Positions 26,748 to 35,689 are shown, counted from the stretch's first letter. The stretch: DNA of 64,000 bases from Burkholderia territorii (GCF_902833055.1 NZ_CADFEJ010000010.1:1-64000), one strand, 5' to 3'. Notes: a model not told the origin generated them from the letters alone. Made by a program: numbers and translations.

Positions 26748-28655
26748 ATGCACCATTACTTGAAGAAGACGGCGGTATCGCTGGCCGTCCTTTCGCTGCT
26801 CACACTGTACGGCTGCGGCTCCGTCGACGGGCCGGTCACGCCGACGATCAAGCCGAGCACGTCGGGCGGCGGCGGTAGTTCGGGGACTTCGGGGACTTCG
26901 GGTACCTCCGGCACGTCGGGTACTTCCGGCACCTCGGGCACTTCGGGTACCTCGGGTACCTCGGGCACTTCGGGTACTTCGGGTACTTCGGGTACTTCGG
27001 GTACTTCGGGTACTTCGGGTACTTCGGGTACTTCGGGTACCTCCGGCACGTCGGGTACTTCCGGCACCTCCGGCACGTCGGGTACTTCGGGCACCTCCGG
27101 TACTTCGGGCACTTCGGGCACTTCGGGCACTTCGGGCACTTCGGGTACTTCGGGTACTTCGGGTACTTCGGGCACTTCGGGTACTTCGGGTACTTCGGGT
27201 ACTTCGGGCACCTCGGGCACCTCGGGCACCTCAGGCACCTCGGGCACCTCGGGCACCTCGGGCACCTCCGGCACCTCGGGCACCTCCGGCACCTCCGGCA
27301 CTTCCGGCACCGGCGTCACCCCGCTCGGCAATGTCCTTCAGCAGACCGGCACGCTCGTCACGGCACTCGGCACGACGGTCGCGAACGGCGGTGCGCAGAT
27401 CGGCGGCGTCCAAGTCCCGGGCACGAACCCGACGACGGCCAGCAGCATCGGCAACGCGGTCACCAGCCTCGGCAACGGCGTGCAGTCGCTCGGCAACGGC
27501 GTCGCGGCCGGGCTCGGCTCGATCGGCGTGTCGCCGAACCCGCTCGGCCCGACGCTCACGTCGGCCACCGGCCTGGTAACCGGCATCGGCGGCGCGGTCA
27601 ACAATCTCGGCAACGCGGTGACGAGCCTCGGCACCGGCCCGCTGTCGCCGCTTGCGCCGGCGACGACCCTCGTCGGCAGTCTGGTCAACACGGTCGGCAC
27701 CGCGGTGAACTCGACCGCATCGGCGCTGAACACCGCGCTGAACAGCGCGCCTGTCCAGCAACTCGAGACGCAACTCGGCAGCGTGATCAACCCGATCACG
27801 AACACGCTGACCGGCGGCGTCACGACGCCCGGCGCCACGCAGACGCTCGGCGGCGTGACCATGCTCGGTGCCCCGCTCAACAGCCTGCTGAGCACGCTCG
27901 GCAGCGGCCTCGGGCTCGCCGGTTCGCAAATCGGCAGCGCGACCGGCAACCCGGTCGGCACGAGCGCCGGCAACAGCGTGTCCCAGCTCGGCAACACAGT
28001 GGCATCGGCCGGCGGTCTGCTGTCCAGCGGCAGCGGCAGCTCCAGCAGCGGCACCAACCCGCTCGCGCCGATTACCGGCCTGCTCGGTACGCTGACGGGC
28101 GGGCTCGGCGGCGGCAGCAGTTCGAGCGGCTCCGGCGGCACCAGCGGCACGAGCGGCACCAGCGGCGGCCCTCTCGCGCCGATCACGGGCCTTCTCGGCA
28201 CGGTGACAGGTGCGCTCGGCGGCCTCGGTTCGAGCGGCACGGGCGGCACCAGCGGGACGAGTGGCACCAGCGGTACCAGCGGCTCGGGTATCGGCGGCCT
28301 GCTTGCACCGGTCACCGGCCTCGTCAACGCGCTGACGCCGCTTGGCGCGAGCCTCACCGGCACGGTCACGACGCCGGGCGGCAGCCTGACCGGCAACCTC
28401 GGCGGTGCGCTGACGAGCGGCCCGGTCGGCACGCTGACGGGCTCGCTGACGTCGCCGGCCGGCGCGCTCGGCGCAGTCGGCACGGCCAGCCCGGGCGGCG
28501 CGGCCGGCACGGTGACGACGCCGTCCGGCAGCGGCAGCGTCACGGCCGGTCTCACGGGCAGCTCGAACGGCGGCAGCACGGCAGGCGCGACCAACCTGCT
28601 GTCACCCGTGACGAACCTGCTCGGCGGCCTGCTCGGCGCCACGCCGAAGAAGTAA
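26748..28655 (+). CDS. Large lipoprotein with 47 Gly-Thr-Ser triplets (collagen-like) and Gly/Leu-rich repeats
   Basis: 635 residues from ATG at 26748. The leader [20 protein letters not shown] leads to YGC, a lipobox with the acylated Cys at 23. Residues 46-186 are 47 uninterrupted Gly-Thr-Ser triplets, the Gly-X-Y periodicity of Burkholderia collagen-like (Bucl-type) proteins. The rest is Gly/Leu/Thr-rich, with [24 protein letters not shown] repeats and three copies of a LAPITGLLG motif (about residues 440-540), two of them next to shorter GTS runs. Probably an outer-membrane surface stalk or adhesin. No hydroxylated-proline-type Pro is present, so a stable triple helix is uncertain. Function inferred. 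Confidence 0.85.
   Translation: MHHYLKKTAVSLAVLSLLTLYGCGSVDGPVTPTIKPSTSGGGGSSGTSGTSGTSGTSGTSGTSGTSGTSGTSGTSGTSGTSGTSGTSGTSGTSGTSGTSGTSGTSGTSGTSGTSGTSGTSGTSGTSGTSGTSGTSGTSGTSGTSGTSGTSGTSGTSGTSGTSGTSGTSGTSGTSGTSGTSGTSGTSGTGVTPLGNVLQQTGTLVTALGTTVANGGAQIGGVQVPGTNPTTASSIGNAVTSLGNGVQSLGNGVAAGLGSIGVSPNPLGPTLTSATGLVTGIGGAVNNLGNAVTSLGTGPLSPLAPATTLVGSLVNTVGTAVNSTASALNTALNSAPVQQLETQLGSVINPITNTLTGGVTTPGATQTLGGVTMLGAPLNSLLSTLGSGLGLAGSQIGSATGNPVGTSAGNSVSQLGNTVASAGGLLSSGSGSSSSGTNPLAPITGLLGTLTGGLGGGSSSSGSGGTSGTSGTSGGPLAPITGLLGTVTGALGGLGSSGTGGTSGTSGTSGTSGSGIGGLLAPVTGLVNALTPLGASLTGTVTTPGGSLTGNLGGALTSGPVGTLTGSLTSPAGALGAVGTASPGGAAGTVTTPSGSGSVTAGLTGSSNGGSTAGATNLLSPVTNLLGGLLGATPKK
26883..27305 (+). repeat. Tandem 9-bp repeat, 47 units (Gly-Thr-Ser codons)
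   Basis: 423 bases of GGN-AC(T/C/G)-TC(G/C) units in perfect register: 47 x 9 bp. Long runs of one exact unit (for example GGTACTTCG) alternate with synonymous variants, which shows expansion by slippage or unequal exchange. Because the unit is a multiple of three, copy-number changes alter length without shifting frame. Confidence 0.95.
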
Positions 28656-28718
28656 CGCTTCACGTATCAGAACTACAGGCCAATGGCCGGGCACATACCA
28701 ATCCAAAGCCCGGTCGAC

Positions 28719-28752
28719 GGCCGGCGCCACCCGCCAAGCGGGGGCGCCGGCC
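28719..28752 (+). terminator. Very strong hairpin between lipoprotein and ICMT-like gene
   Basis: GGCCGGCGCC (28719-28728) pairs with GGCGCCGGCC (28743-28752). Inside it CCCGC pairs with GCGGG, leaving a single bulged A and a 3-base loop, 15 base pairs in all. No U-tract follows. It ends 23 bases before the next start codon, so it could terminate the lipoprotein transcript, stabilise its 3' end, or sit in the leader of the next gene. Confidence 0.55.
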
Positions 28753-28775
28753 CTCATCCCGACGAGGATCCGATC

Positions 28776-30059
28776 ATGAATTCCACGCTCGACGGCATCG
28801 CCGCGGTCCAGGACCGCCCGCCCCGTTCCGCCACGCCATTCCGCGCCGGCCTGCTCGGCATCGCGGCCGGTCTCTTCGCGCTGTGGATCACGCGCGACCA
28901 GCCGAACCTCGACGCGGCCGCGCGCGCGGTCATCGCAAGCCTCGCGATCATCGGCACGATCGCGCTGCACGAAATCTTCATCTCGCGCGTGTACCTGCGC
29001 CCGAGCGCGGGCCTGTCGCGACAGGCCGTACGCCCGCTCGGGCTCGCGCGCGTCGCGACGCGGCTCGGCGCGCTGACGTCGATCTACGCCGGCATCGGCA
29101 TGATCTACTGGCTGCTGCCCGAATATCACGGCGCGTTCTACCTGCCCTTCTGGTCGCTGCTGCGCTCGCTCGCGCCGTACGTGATCGTCGCCGCGCCGTT
29201 CTACTTTGCGTGGATGGATCGCCACCAGCGCGAGACCGACGATGCGTACCTCCTGTGGGGCCGCTACCTGTTTCGCCGCGAGAAGCCCGCGAGCTGGCAA
29301 CCCGTGCGCGAGATGCTCGCCGGCTGGGGGGTGAAGGCATTCTTCCTGCCGCTGATGACCGTCTACCTGTCGAAGGACGCCGATCACCTGAGCGCGTCGC
29401 TCGCGAACGCGCTGCACGCGCCGATGACGCTCGCGACCTTCGTGTTCCTGTACGACCTGTCGTTCACGATGGACCTGATGTTCGGCACCGTCGGCTATCT
29501 GTGCACGTTCCGCATCCTCGACAGCCACGTGCGCACCGTCGAGCCGACCACGCTCGGCTGGGTCGCCGCGCTGATGTGCTACCAGCCGTTCTGGTCGCTG
29601 ATCTCGAACAACTACATTCGCTACGAAGGCTCGCTGTTCTGGGACAACTGGCTGCTGTCCGCGCCGACGCTGCGCGTGATCTGGGGCGCGGCGATCATCC
29701 TGCTGCTGATGACCTATGCACTGTCGACGATATCGTTCGGACTGCGTTTCTCGAACCTCACGAACCGCGGCATCATCACGTCCGGCCCGTATCGTTTCAC
29801 GAAGCATCCGGCGTACATCACGAAGAACCTGTCGTACTGGATGGTCTCGGTGCCGTTCGTCGAGCCGCTCGGCTGGCAGGTCGGGCTGATGCACTGCGCG
29901 GGGCTCGTCGCGGTCAACCTGATCTACTACACGCGAGCGAAGACCGAGGAGCGGCACCTGATGCGCGATCCCGACTATCGCGCGTATGCGGAATGGATCG
30001 CGCAGCATGGGCTGTTCGCGCGGATCAGGCACGCGTTCGGGGGGCGGCAGGCGGTGTAA
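28776..30059 (+). CDS. ICMT/PEMT-like membrane methyltransferase family protein
   Basis: 427 residues with about ten hydrophobic segments. ATG at 28776 follows GAGGATC; the longer frame from 28683 would run through the hairpin. The C-terminal 110 residues carry the isoprenylcysteine carboxyl methyltransferase-like signature: GPYRFTKHPAYITKNLSYWM, then NLIYYTRAKTEERHLMRDPDY, where the RHP/TKHP and EE-R residues bind S-adenosylmethionine in this fold. The N-terminal two thirds is an additional polytopic region. Bacteria lack protein prenylation, so the substrate is probably a lipid or small hydrophobic molecule. Function not known. Confidence 0.75.
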   Translation: MNSTLDGIAAVQDRPPRSATPFRAGLLGIAAGLFALWITRDQPNLDAAARAVIASLAIIGTIALHEIFISRVYLRPSAGLSRQAVRPLGLARVATRLGALTSIYAGIGMIYWLLPEYHGAFYLPFWSLLRSLAPYVIVAAPFYFAWMDRHQRETDDAYLLWGRYLFRREKPASWQPVREMLAGWGVKAFFLPLMTVYLSKDADHLSASLANALHAPMTLATFVFLYDLSFTMDLMFGTVGYLCTFRILDSHVRTVEPTTLGWVAALMCYQPFWSLISNNYIRYEGSLFWDNWLLSAPTLRVIWGAAIILLLMTYALSTISFGLRFSNLTNRGIITSGPYRFTKHPAYITKNLSYWMVSVPFVEPLGWQVGLMHCAGLVAVNLIYYTRAKTEERHLMRDPDYRAYAEWIAQHGLFARIRHAFGGRQAV

Positions 30060-30312
30060 GGCGGCGAGCGGCTTCAGCGAACCCGCCCCTTGCGACCAAT
30101 TGTCGCGAAACACCGCGATTCTCCGCGTTTCGTCGCTTTTCTCCGTCAGTCCGATTGCCCGCCGCGTGCCCGTCGCGTATGGTGCTGACCGTCCGCGCGC
30201 CCGTCGCCCGGACCTCCGACCGTCGTCCCGCACGACGGCCGCGCGGGCCGTGCCCGCCATCACCGTCTCCGCGGCACAGCATTCGGCGCCGCGCATTCAT
30301 GAGGAGAGAGGC

Positions 30313-30399
30313 GTGATTCACAAAGTCCTGATCCTGTTCGCACTCTGCATCGCGGGCCTCGCCGCGATCGCCGCCGGTTTCCAGCACATCCCCAGCTGA
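30313..30399 (+). CDS. Small single-pass membrane peptide (28 residues)
   Basis: A GTG start at 30313 sits directly behind GAGGAGAGAG, one of the strongest ribosome sites in the window. The peptide begins with IHKVL, has one TM segment of about 17 residues (LILFALCIAGLAAIAAG) and ends FQHIPS. It is followed at once by a hairpin and T-rich stretch at 30403-30450, giving a complete small transcription unit. It resembles the single-TM stress-type small proteins of other bacteria only in layout. No family recognised. Confidence 0.6.
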   Translation: MIHKVLILFALCIAGLAAIAAGFQHIPS

Positions 30400-30402
30400 T
30401 TC

Positions 30403-30450
30403 GCGGCCCCGGCTCGCTCGCCGAGCCCGGGGGCCGCTGCCATTTTCTTT
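30403..30450 (+). terminator. Rho-independent terminator after the small membrane peptide
   Basis: GCGGCCCCGGCTCG (30403-30416) pairs with CGAGCC-CG-GGGGCCGC (30422-30437), with a two-base bulge, and is followed by CATTTTCTTT. Starts 4 bases after the stop codon of the 28-residue gene. Confidence 0.7.
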
Positions 30451-30503
30451 CCCGTTTGCGATGAAATCCTTTCTCGATGCGCCCGGGACGGGCGCCTTTT
30501 GCC

Positions 30504-31181
30504 ATGCGTATCGACGTACAGCATTCCCAACACGACATCGACGATGAACTCGACACGCTCTACGCGCGTCTGCACCAGCCGGGCCATCGCCTGCACGGGC
30601 TGCCGGCCGTCGCGCTCGGCGATTCGGGCCTGATCGTGCGCCACCGCGAGGCCGACGGCGAATACTTCCTTTACGTCGAGGATCCGTCGGCCCGGCAGCT
30701 CGCCGGCTACACGATCTTCAACCGCCTGCCCGAACTGCCGCGCCGCGCGGACCGCTACCTGCGCGCGCCGCACACGCGGCTGCGCGGCTCCGCCCAACGC
30801 AAGGGAATCGCGACGACGCTGTATCGATGGGGGCTCGACGCGGGCCTCTGCCTGATCAGCGGCGCACGTCAGTCGGTCGGCGCGGCGCAGCTGTGGAACG
30901 CGCTCGCGCACGACTACCGGCACGGCTTCGTCGACGTCGAAGGCCGCGCGCTGCGCTATCTCGGCGAAGCCGTCGCGGACGACGTCTACGGTGCACTGCA
31001 TACGCGCCGGCTGTTGCTCGGCAACGGATGGACACTCGGCGACCTGGCACGCGCAACCGGAATGATCGACACGCCCGCAGCCGCGCGCCAGGACGCGAGA
31101 TTTCCACGGGAAGGAAACGAATGGCGCCACCTGCGCCGCGTCGCGAACGCGCGCGCCGGCGCTCACGCACCGATGCGATAA
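30504..31181 (+). CDS. GNAT-like N-acetyltransferase
   Basis: 225 residues from ATG at 30504; an earlier in-frame ATG at 30477 exists, neither with a good ribosome site. Motif A-like block RGSAQRKGIATTLYRWGLDAG at about 93-113 fits acetyl-CoA binding, preceded by the strand FLYVEDPSARQLAGYTIF. The C-terminal part (from about 150) is not typical of GNATs and contains a possible HTH-like segment (TLGDLARATGMI). Substrate unknown. Convergence and spacing give no operon partner. Confidence 0.6.
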   Translation: MRIDVQHSQHDIDDELDTLYARLHQPGHRLHGLPAVALGDSGLIVRHREADGEYFLYVEDPSARQLAGYTIFNRLPELPRRADRYLRAPHTRLRGSAQRKGIATTLYRWGLDAGLCLISGARQSVGAAQLWNALAHDYRHGFVDVEGRALRYLGEAVADDVYGALHTRRLLLGNGWTLGDLARATGMIDTPAAARQDARFPREGNEWRHLRRVANARAGAHAPMR

Positions 31182-31235
31182 TCCGTCGAATCCGCGCGGC
31201 GTCGCCGCGCGTGCCACCTTCCCCTACGCTCGTCG

Positions 31236-31808
31236 ATGGCTACCGAACCCCGAACCGATTCCGAACGCCGCATCGAGATCGTCGCGCTGTGCGGCAGCCT
31301 GCGCGCGCAGTCGTACAACGCGGCGCTGCTGGACGCAGCCGCACGCGTCGCGCCGCGCGGAATGCGCATCACGCGCTTCGATCGTCTCGGCGAATTTCCG
31401 CTGTTCAATCCCGATGCCGAATATCCGTCGCCAGCCGCGGTGCGCGACCTGATCGAGCGGCTGAACGCCGCGGACGGCGTGCTGATCGCGAGCCCGGAAT
31501 ACGCGCACGGCGTGACGGGCGTAATGAAGAACGCGCTGGACTGGGTCGTGGGATGCGAAGCCGTGGTGTACAAGCCGGTCGCGGTATTGAACGCGTCGCC
31601 GCGTGCGACGCATGCGGACGCGGCGCTGAGGGAAACACTGTCGGTGATGTCGGCGCATATCGTCGAGCGCGCATCGATCACGCTGCCGATCCTCGGCAGC
31701 CAGCTCGATGCGGCGGGCATCGCCGCGCATCCGCCGTTCGCGTCGGCGCTGACCGACGCGTTGCACGCACTGCGCGCGGCAATCGACGCGCAGGCGCCGC
31801 AGCGCTAG
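31236..31808 (+). CDS. NADPH-dependent FMN reductase
   Basis: 190 residues of flavodoxin-like fold. GSLRAQSYNAALL at about 20-32 is the FMN phosphate loop, and ASPEYAHGVTGVMKNALDW at about 86-104 is the family signature. It reduces FMN, quinones or metal oxyanions with NADPH in the cytosol (ArsH/ChrR/SsuE-like family). No dedicated monooxygenase partner is adjacent. Convergent with the DUF2894 gene, 29 bases apart. Confidence 0.9.
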   Translation: MATEPRTDSERRIEIVALCGSLRAQSYNAALLDAAARVAPRGMRITRFDRLGEFPLFNPDAEYPSPAAVRDLIERLNAADGVLIASPEYAHGVTGVMKNALDWVVGCEAVVYKPVAVLNASPRATHADAALRETLSVMSAHIVERASITLPILGSQLDAAGIAAHPPFASALTDALHALRAAIDAQAPQR

Positions 31809-31837
31809 ACGGCGAGCGGCGTGGCTGGAAGCGTGTG

Positions 31838-32467
31838 CTATCGCGCCTTGGCGCGCGTGGTCTTCTTCGCGGGTTTTGCCGGCTTCGCGGCCTTCGCGCG
31901 CGGCGCTTCCTTCTCGGGCTGACCACCGCCGCCGGCGAGATCCTCGAGCCACGCCAGCGCATCGACGTACGACAGGAATTGCTGCAGGTATTCCGGCGAC
32001 AGCTCGCGCATCGTCGCGAGCGACCGATGCACGAGGCTATTCGAATTGAGCGGCCCCGCGTTGCGCGGCACCTGGTCGAGCGACTGGCGATACTGCTGTT
32101 CGGTGCGCACCTTCGACCACGTCGTGCGGAAATAGTCGATCAGTTCGGGATCGATCCCGCGCCGATCGGCCTGCGCATCGCGCGCGAGCTGCTCGACGAG
32201 CCCGCCGAGCAAGCTGCGCGCAGGCGCGTTCGCTTGCACCGTCTCGCTCGCGACTGCCGCTTCACCGGCTCGCGAGACGATCTGTGCAAACCCTTCCAGC
32301 AGCGTCTCGAGCCGCGCGTCGAGCAACGCGCGCGCGTCGCCATCGAGCGCGGCCGCGCGCTTCTCGAGCGCGTCGAGCCGATGGAAGCGCACCGGATCGA
32401 GCCGGTCGGCGCCCTGCTCGCGCCATGCGTCGAGCGTTGCGCGCACGCGGGTCGCGTCGCCCGTCAC
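31838..32467 (-). CDS. DUF2894 protein, last gene of the motor-like operon
   Basis: 209 residues. Helical body with RLDALEKRAAALDGDARALLDARLE, YFRTTWSKVRTEQQYRQSLDQVP and LSPEYLQQFLSYVDALAWLE, the DUF2894 pattern. The C-terminal 30 residues are a Lys/Ala/Pro-rich basic tail (KAAKPAKPAKKTTRAKAR), like histone H1-type DNA- or polyanion-binding tails. Its ATG overlaps the OmpA-domain gene stop (ATGA), so translation is coupled. Function unknown. By position it is a candidate cytoplasmic partner or effector of the DUF802/OmpA membrane complex. Confidence 0.82.
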   Translation of the reverse strand: MTGDATRVRATLDAWREQGADRLDPVRFHRLDALEKRAAALDGDARALLDARLETLLEGFAQIVSRAGEAAVASETVQANAPARSLLGGLVEQLARDAQADRRGIDPELIDYFRTTWSKVRTEQQYRQSLDQVPRNAGPLNSNSLVHRSLATMRELSPEYLQQFLSYVDALAWLEDLAGGGGQPEKEAPRAKAAKPAKPAKKTTRAKAR

Positions 32468-33108
32468 TTCGCCTTCCCTCCGTTCGATGCGCTCTTGCGC
32501 GGCACCGGCGCGATTTCCACGCGGCGGTTCTTCGCGCGGCCTTCATCGTCCGCATTCGAGCTGACCGGCTGCTCGGAGCCGAACGCGGCCGCGAATACCG
32601 ACGGCGCCGGCACGCCGGCGTCGATCAACGCACGCGTGACCGTCAGCGCGCGCTTGGCCGACAGTTCCCAGTTGTCCGCGAACTGGCGGTTGCCGGCGCG
32701 CACCTGCTGGTCGTCGGCGAAGCCGCTGACCATCAGGATCTCGTCGCGCGTCTTCAGGTACGCGGCCAGCGGCGCGGCGAGCGTCTTCAGCAGATCGCGC
32801 CCCTCGGGCTGAAGCTGGTCGGAGTTCAGCGCGAACAGCACATTGCCGCTGATGCCGATGCGGCCGTTCACGAACGTCACGCGCCCGGCCGCGAGCGGCC
32901 CGGCGAGCGCCTCTTCGAGCGACTTGCGCTGCTGCGCCTCCTGCTGGCGCGCGCGCACGGCCTCCTCGAGCTTCGACGTGAGCTGCAGCTGCATGCCGAT
33001 CACGCCGACGAGGATCAGCACGAATGCGCCGAGCAGCACCGACATCAGGTCGGCAAACGCGGGCCACACCGGCGCGGAAGGCGCGCCGTCGTCGATTTCG
33101 TCGTGCAT
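32464..33108 (-). CDS. MotB/ZorB-like protein with OmpA peptidoglycan-binding domain
   Basis: 214 residues. A short cytoplasmic N-terminus, one TM helix at about 17-40 reading WPAFADLMSVLLGAFVLIL, with Asp20 where MotB, ExbD and ZorB carry their proton-relay Asp. A coiled-coil linker (45-70) and an OmpA/MotB C-terminal domain (about 78-203) follow: NVLFALNSDQLQPEGRDLL, GFADDQ, DNWELSAKRALTV and NRRVEI. It would anchor the complex to peptidoglycan. Starts 3 bases after the DUF802 stop and overlaps DUF2894 by ATGA. The stator reading is inference from layout and key residues. Confidence 0.85.
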   Translation of the reverse strand: MHDEIDDGAPSAPVWPAFADLMSVLLGAFVLILVGVIGMQLQLTSKLEEAVRARQQEAQQRKSLEEALAGPLAAGRVTFVNGRIGISGNVLFALNSDQLQPEGRDLLKTLAAPLAAYLKTRDEILMVSGFADDQQVRAGNRQFADNWELSAKRALTVTRALIDAGVPAPSVFAAAFGSEQPVSSNADDEGRAKNRRVEIAPVPRKSASNGGKAK

Positions 33109-33111
33109 GCG

Positions 33112-35679
33112 TTACGCTCCGACCGATGCCCGCCGACCGGCGATCTGCTGCAAGTCTTCCACAATCTGCTTCTGCGACATCATGCTCAGGTCGATCACCT
33201 CGCGCGCCTGCGCGACGTAGTACTCGAGCTGCTCGTCGCTGCGCGCGAGCGATTTCTCGAGCGCGGCCTCGATGCGCTGCAGATGGTTCAGCAGCTTGTC
33301 GTTCGATTCGCCGAACACCTGCACGGCCGCGCCGAACGCGTCGCCGAGGCTCGCGACTTCGACCGCCCCCGCCGTGACCTGCGCGGCCACCGAATCGAGC
33401 TTGCGCGTTTCGGCATCGACGGCGTCGTTGAAGCGCGCGCCGACGCGCTCGAGCAGGTCGGCCGACGTGCTGACGAGCGCGTCGATCGCGGCGCGCTGCT
33501 CGGTCGATGCGTGGTTGACCGCGCCGAGCAGTGTCTCGAGCGTCGCCAGCAGGCGGCTGCGTTCCTCGAGCATCGCGGTGTCGCGAACCATGCTGTCGGA
33601 CAGGCGCTGGCGCAGTTCGGCAACGACGTCGGCCGCGGCCTTCGGCGCTTCGGATGCAGCCTGCACGAGGCGCGAGATTTCGTTGATCGTGTCGCTCGCG
33701 TGCACCTGCGCCTGGGCGGTGATGTCGTTCGCGGTGCGGGTCAGCGTGTCGCAGATGTCCTGCTGGCGCGTCGCGGCCTGTGCGCTCGTCCGCGCCCATT
33801 CGTCACGCAGCGCGGCGGCCATCGCGGCCAGCGAGTCGTTCCATGCGGACAGGCGTTCTTCGTCGCGTGCGGCCAGTTGCGTTTGCAGGCCAGTGTGCGA
33901 ATCGCAAATCGTTGCGAGCAGATCGTTCGAGCGTTGTTCGAACGTCGACGCTTGTGCTGCGAGGTCGCGCGTGGTTTGGGCGAGTGCGTCGCAGATTTCC
34001 TGCTGACGGCCCGCGCTGTGCACGCCCGCGCGCTGCCATTCTTCGCCGAGCTTCGCGGCCAGCGCGGCCAGCGATTCGTTCCATGCCGCCAGACGCTCTT
34101 CATCGCGTGCGGCCAGTTGCGTTTGCAGGCCAGTGTGCGAATCGCGAATCGTTGCGAGCAGATCGTTCGAGCGTTGTTCGAACGTCGACGCTTGTGCCGC
34201 GAGGTCGCGCGTCGTTTGTGCGAGCGCGTCGCAGATTTCCTGCTGACGGCCCGCGCTGTGCACGCCCGCTCGCTGCCATTCTTCGCCGAGCTTCGCGGCC
34301 ATCGCGGTCAGCGATTCGTTCCATGCCGCCAGACGCTCCTCGTCGCGCGCAGCCAGTTGCGTTTGCAGCCCCGCATGCGACTCGCGCATCGCGGCGAGCG
34401 CCGCGCTCGAATGCCGCTCGAACGTCGCGGCGGCGTCGCCGAGCGCCTTCGCATGCTGGCCGGCCAGCGTCTCGCCAACCTGCTCCTGACGCGCGAGCGC
34501 ATCGCGCCACGCGTCGGACAACCGGCTTTCCGTCGATTCGAGGCGCGTCGCAACACCGTCGAGCAGCTGCGTCGAGCGCTGCGCGAACGTATCGGTGAAC
34601 TGGCCAAGCGTCGTCTGCAGCTGCTGCGCGACGGCATCGCCCGCGCGACGCTGGTCGTCGAGTGCGCGGCTCCAGACGACCGTCACGTTCGCGGTGGTCT
34701 TCTCGAAACCGTCGGTCAGCCCGTCGAGCTGGCGCTGCACGGCGCCCGTCACGGTATCGCGCAGCGCGGCCATTTCCTGCGCGAGCCCCGCCATCGTCGC
34801 CGCGACGACCGGTTGCAGCGCGGCGCCCGCCACGCGCGCGCTCTCAGCGGCGCTTTCCTTCAGCGCATCGCCGACGTTCGAGGCGAGGCCCGCGTACGCA
34901 CGCTCGGTACGATCGAAGAACGCCTGCTGACTTTCGATCTGGCGATCGTGCAGCGCGACGCTGCGCGCCTCGAGCGTCGTCATCATCGTCTGCAGCCGGT
35001 CGACCAGCGCCGGCATCACGTCGGCCTGGCGCTGCAGCAGCCGGAACGATTCGTCGCGCTGGTGCGCGGACGAATGCACGCGCAGCGTCGTCGCGATCTT
35101 CGCGTCGAGCTGCTGGCCCGCGTCGAGCCGTTCGCGGCGCACGAGCGCGGACAGCAGCCCGAGCATCGCGGACGTGGCGACACCCGCGATCGACGTGCCG
35201 AATGCGAAGCCGAGACCCTTGACCGGCGCGATCAGCGACGCGCGGATCGCGTCGAGGTCGGTCGCGCTTTCGAGCGCGGCGCCCGTGCCGTTCAGCGTCA
35301 CGACCATCCCAAGCAGCGTGCCGAGCATGCCGAGCAGCACGAGCAGGCCGACCAGATACGGCGTGAGCGACGGGCCCGGCAGCGCGACGCGCGCGCCTTC
35401 GACGCGTGCGCGCACGGCGCCGCGCAGGCCCGGCGGCAGCGTATCGAGCCATGTGTCGAGCTTCGCCGGCGGTTCCGTCAGGCCGGCCACCGCGCGCGAC
35501 AGCGCGGCGGTGGCCTGCCGGTAGCGCTGCAGCTCCCAGGCACCGGCGACGTAGCACGCGCCGATCAGCAGCGTGACGGCCGTCGCGAGCGGGTTCGACG
35601 CGACATAGCCGGCGCCGATCCAGCACACTGCGAGCAGGCCGGCGATGAAGACAACGAGATCAAGACGAATTCTGGACAT
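33112..35679 (-). CDS. DUF802 protein: MotA/ExbB/ZorA-like membrane domain with long coiled-coil tail
   Basis: 855 residues. Four TM helices: about 8-27, 32-50, 108-129 (YLVGLLVLLGMLGTLLGMVV) and 155-180 (GLGFAFGTSIAGVATSAMLG). The last two carry the Gly/Thr/Ser-rich pattern of the ion-conducting helices of MotA, ExbB and TolQ. From about 190 to the end it is a cytoplasmic, almost entirely helical tail rich in Gln/Ala/Glu, with 80-residue repeats at about 454-613 and degenerate copies on both sides. DUF802 is its family; function not established. With the adjacent OmpA protein it has the architecture of ZorA-ZorB. Starts 10 bases after DUF3348. Confidence 0.85.
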   Translation of the reverse strand: MSRIRLDLVVFIAGLLAVCWIGAGYVASNPLATAVTLLIGACYVAGAWELQRYRQATAALSRAVAGLTEPPAKLDTWLDTLPPGLRGAVRARVEGARVALPGPSLTPYLVGLLVLLGMLGTLLGMVVTLNGTGAALESATDLDAIRASLIAPVKGLGFAFGTSIAGVATSAMLGLLSALVRRERLDAGQQLDAKIATTLRVHSSAHQRDESFRLLQRQADVMPALVDRLQTMMTTLEARSVALHDRQIESQQAFFDRTERAYAGLASNVGDALKESAAESARVAGAALQPVVAATMAGLAQEMAALRDTVTGAVQRQLDGLTDGFEKTTANVTVVWSRALDDQRRAGDAVAQQLQTTLGQFTDTFAQRSTQLLDGVATRLESTESRLSDAWRDALARQEQVGETLAGQHAKALGDAAATFERHSSAALAAMRESHAGLQTQLAARDEERLAAWNESLTAMAAKLGEEWQRAGVHSAGRQQEICDALAQTTRDLAAQASTFEQRSNDLLATIRDSHTGLQTQLAARDEERLAAWNESLAALAAKLGEEWQRAGVHSAGRQQEICDALAQTTRDLAAQASTFEQRSNDLLATICDSHTGLQTQLAARDEERLSAWNDSLAAMAAALRDEWARTSAQAATRQQDICDTLTRTANDITAQAQVHASDTINEISRLVQAASEAPKAAADVVAELRQRLSDSMVRDTAMLEERSRLLATLETLLGAVNHASTEQRAAIDALVSTSADLLERVGARFNDAVDAETRKLDSVAAQVTAGAVEVASLGDAFGAAVQVFGESNDKLLNHLQRIEAALEKSLARSDEQLEYYVAQAREVIDLSMMSQKQIVEDLQQIAGRRASVGA
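33841..34440 (-). repeat. 240-bp tandem repeat inside the DUF802 gene
   Basis: Units 33841-34080 and 34081-34320 differ at about 13 of 240 positions. A third, more diverged copy begins at 34321, and diverged relatives continue on the other side (33601-33840). Each unit encodes 80 residues of coiled coil, including QTQLAARDEERLAAWN and GRQQEICDALAQTTRDLA. In-frame duplication therefore lengthens the tail by a fixed step. Confidence 0.92.
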
Positions 35680-35689
35680 AGCGTAGGAA

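Noticed and set aside
26883..27305. CRISPR-like array
   Set aside because: The repeat is a continuous 9-bp coding unit without spacers, in frame within a lipoprotein.
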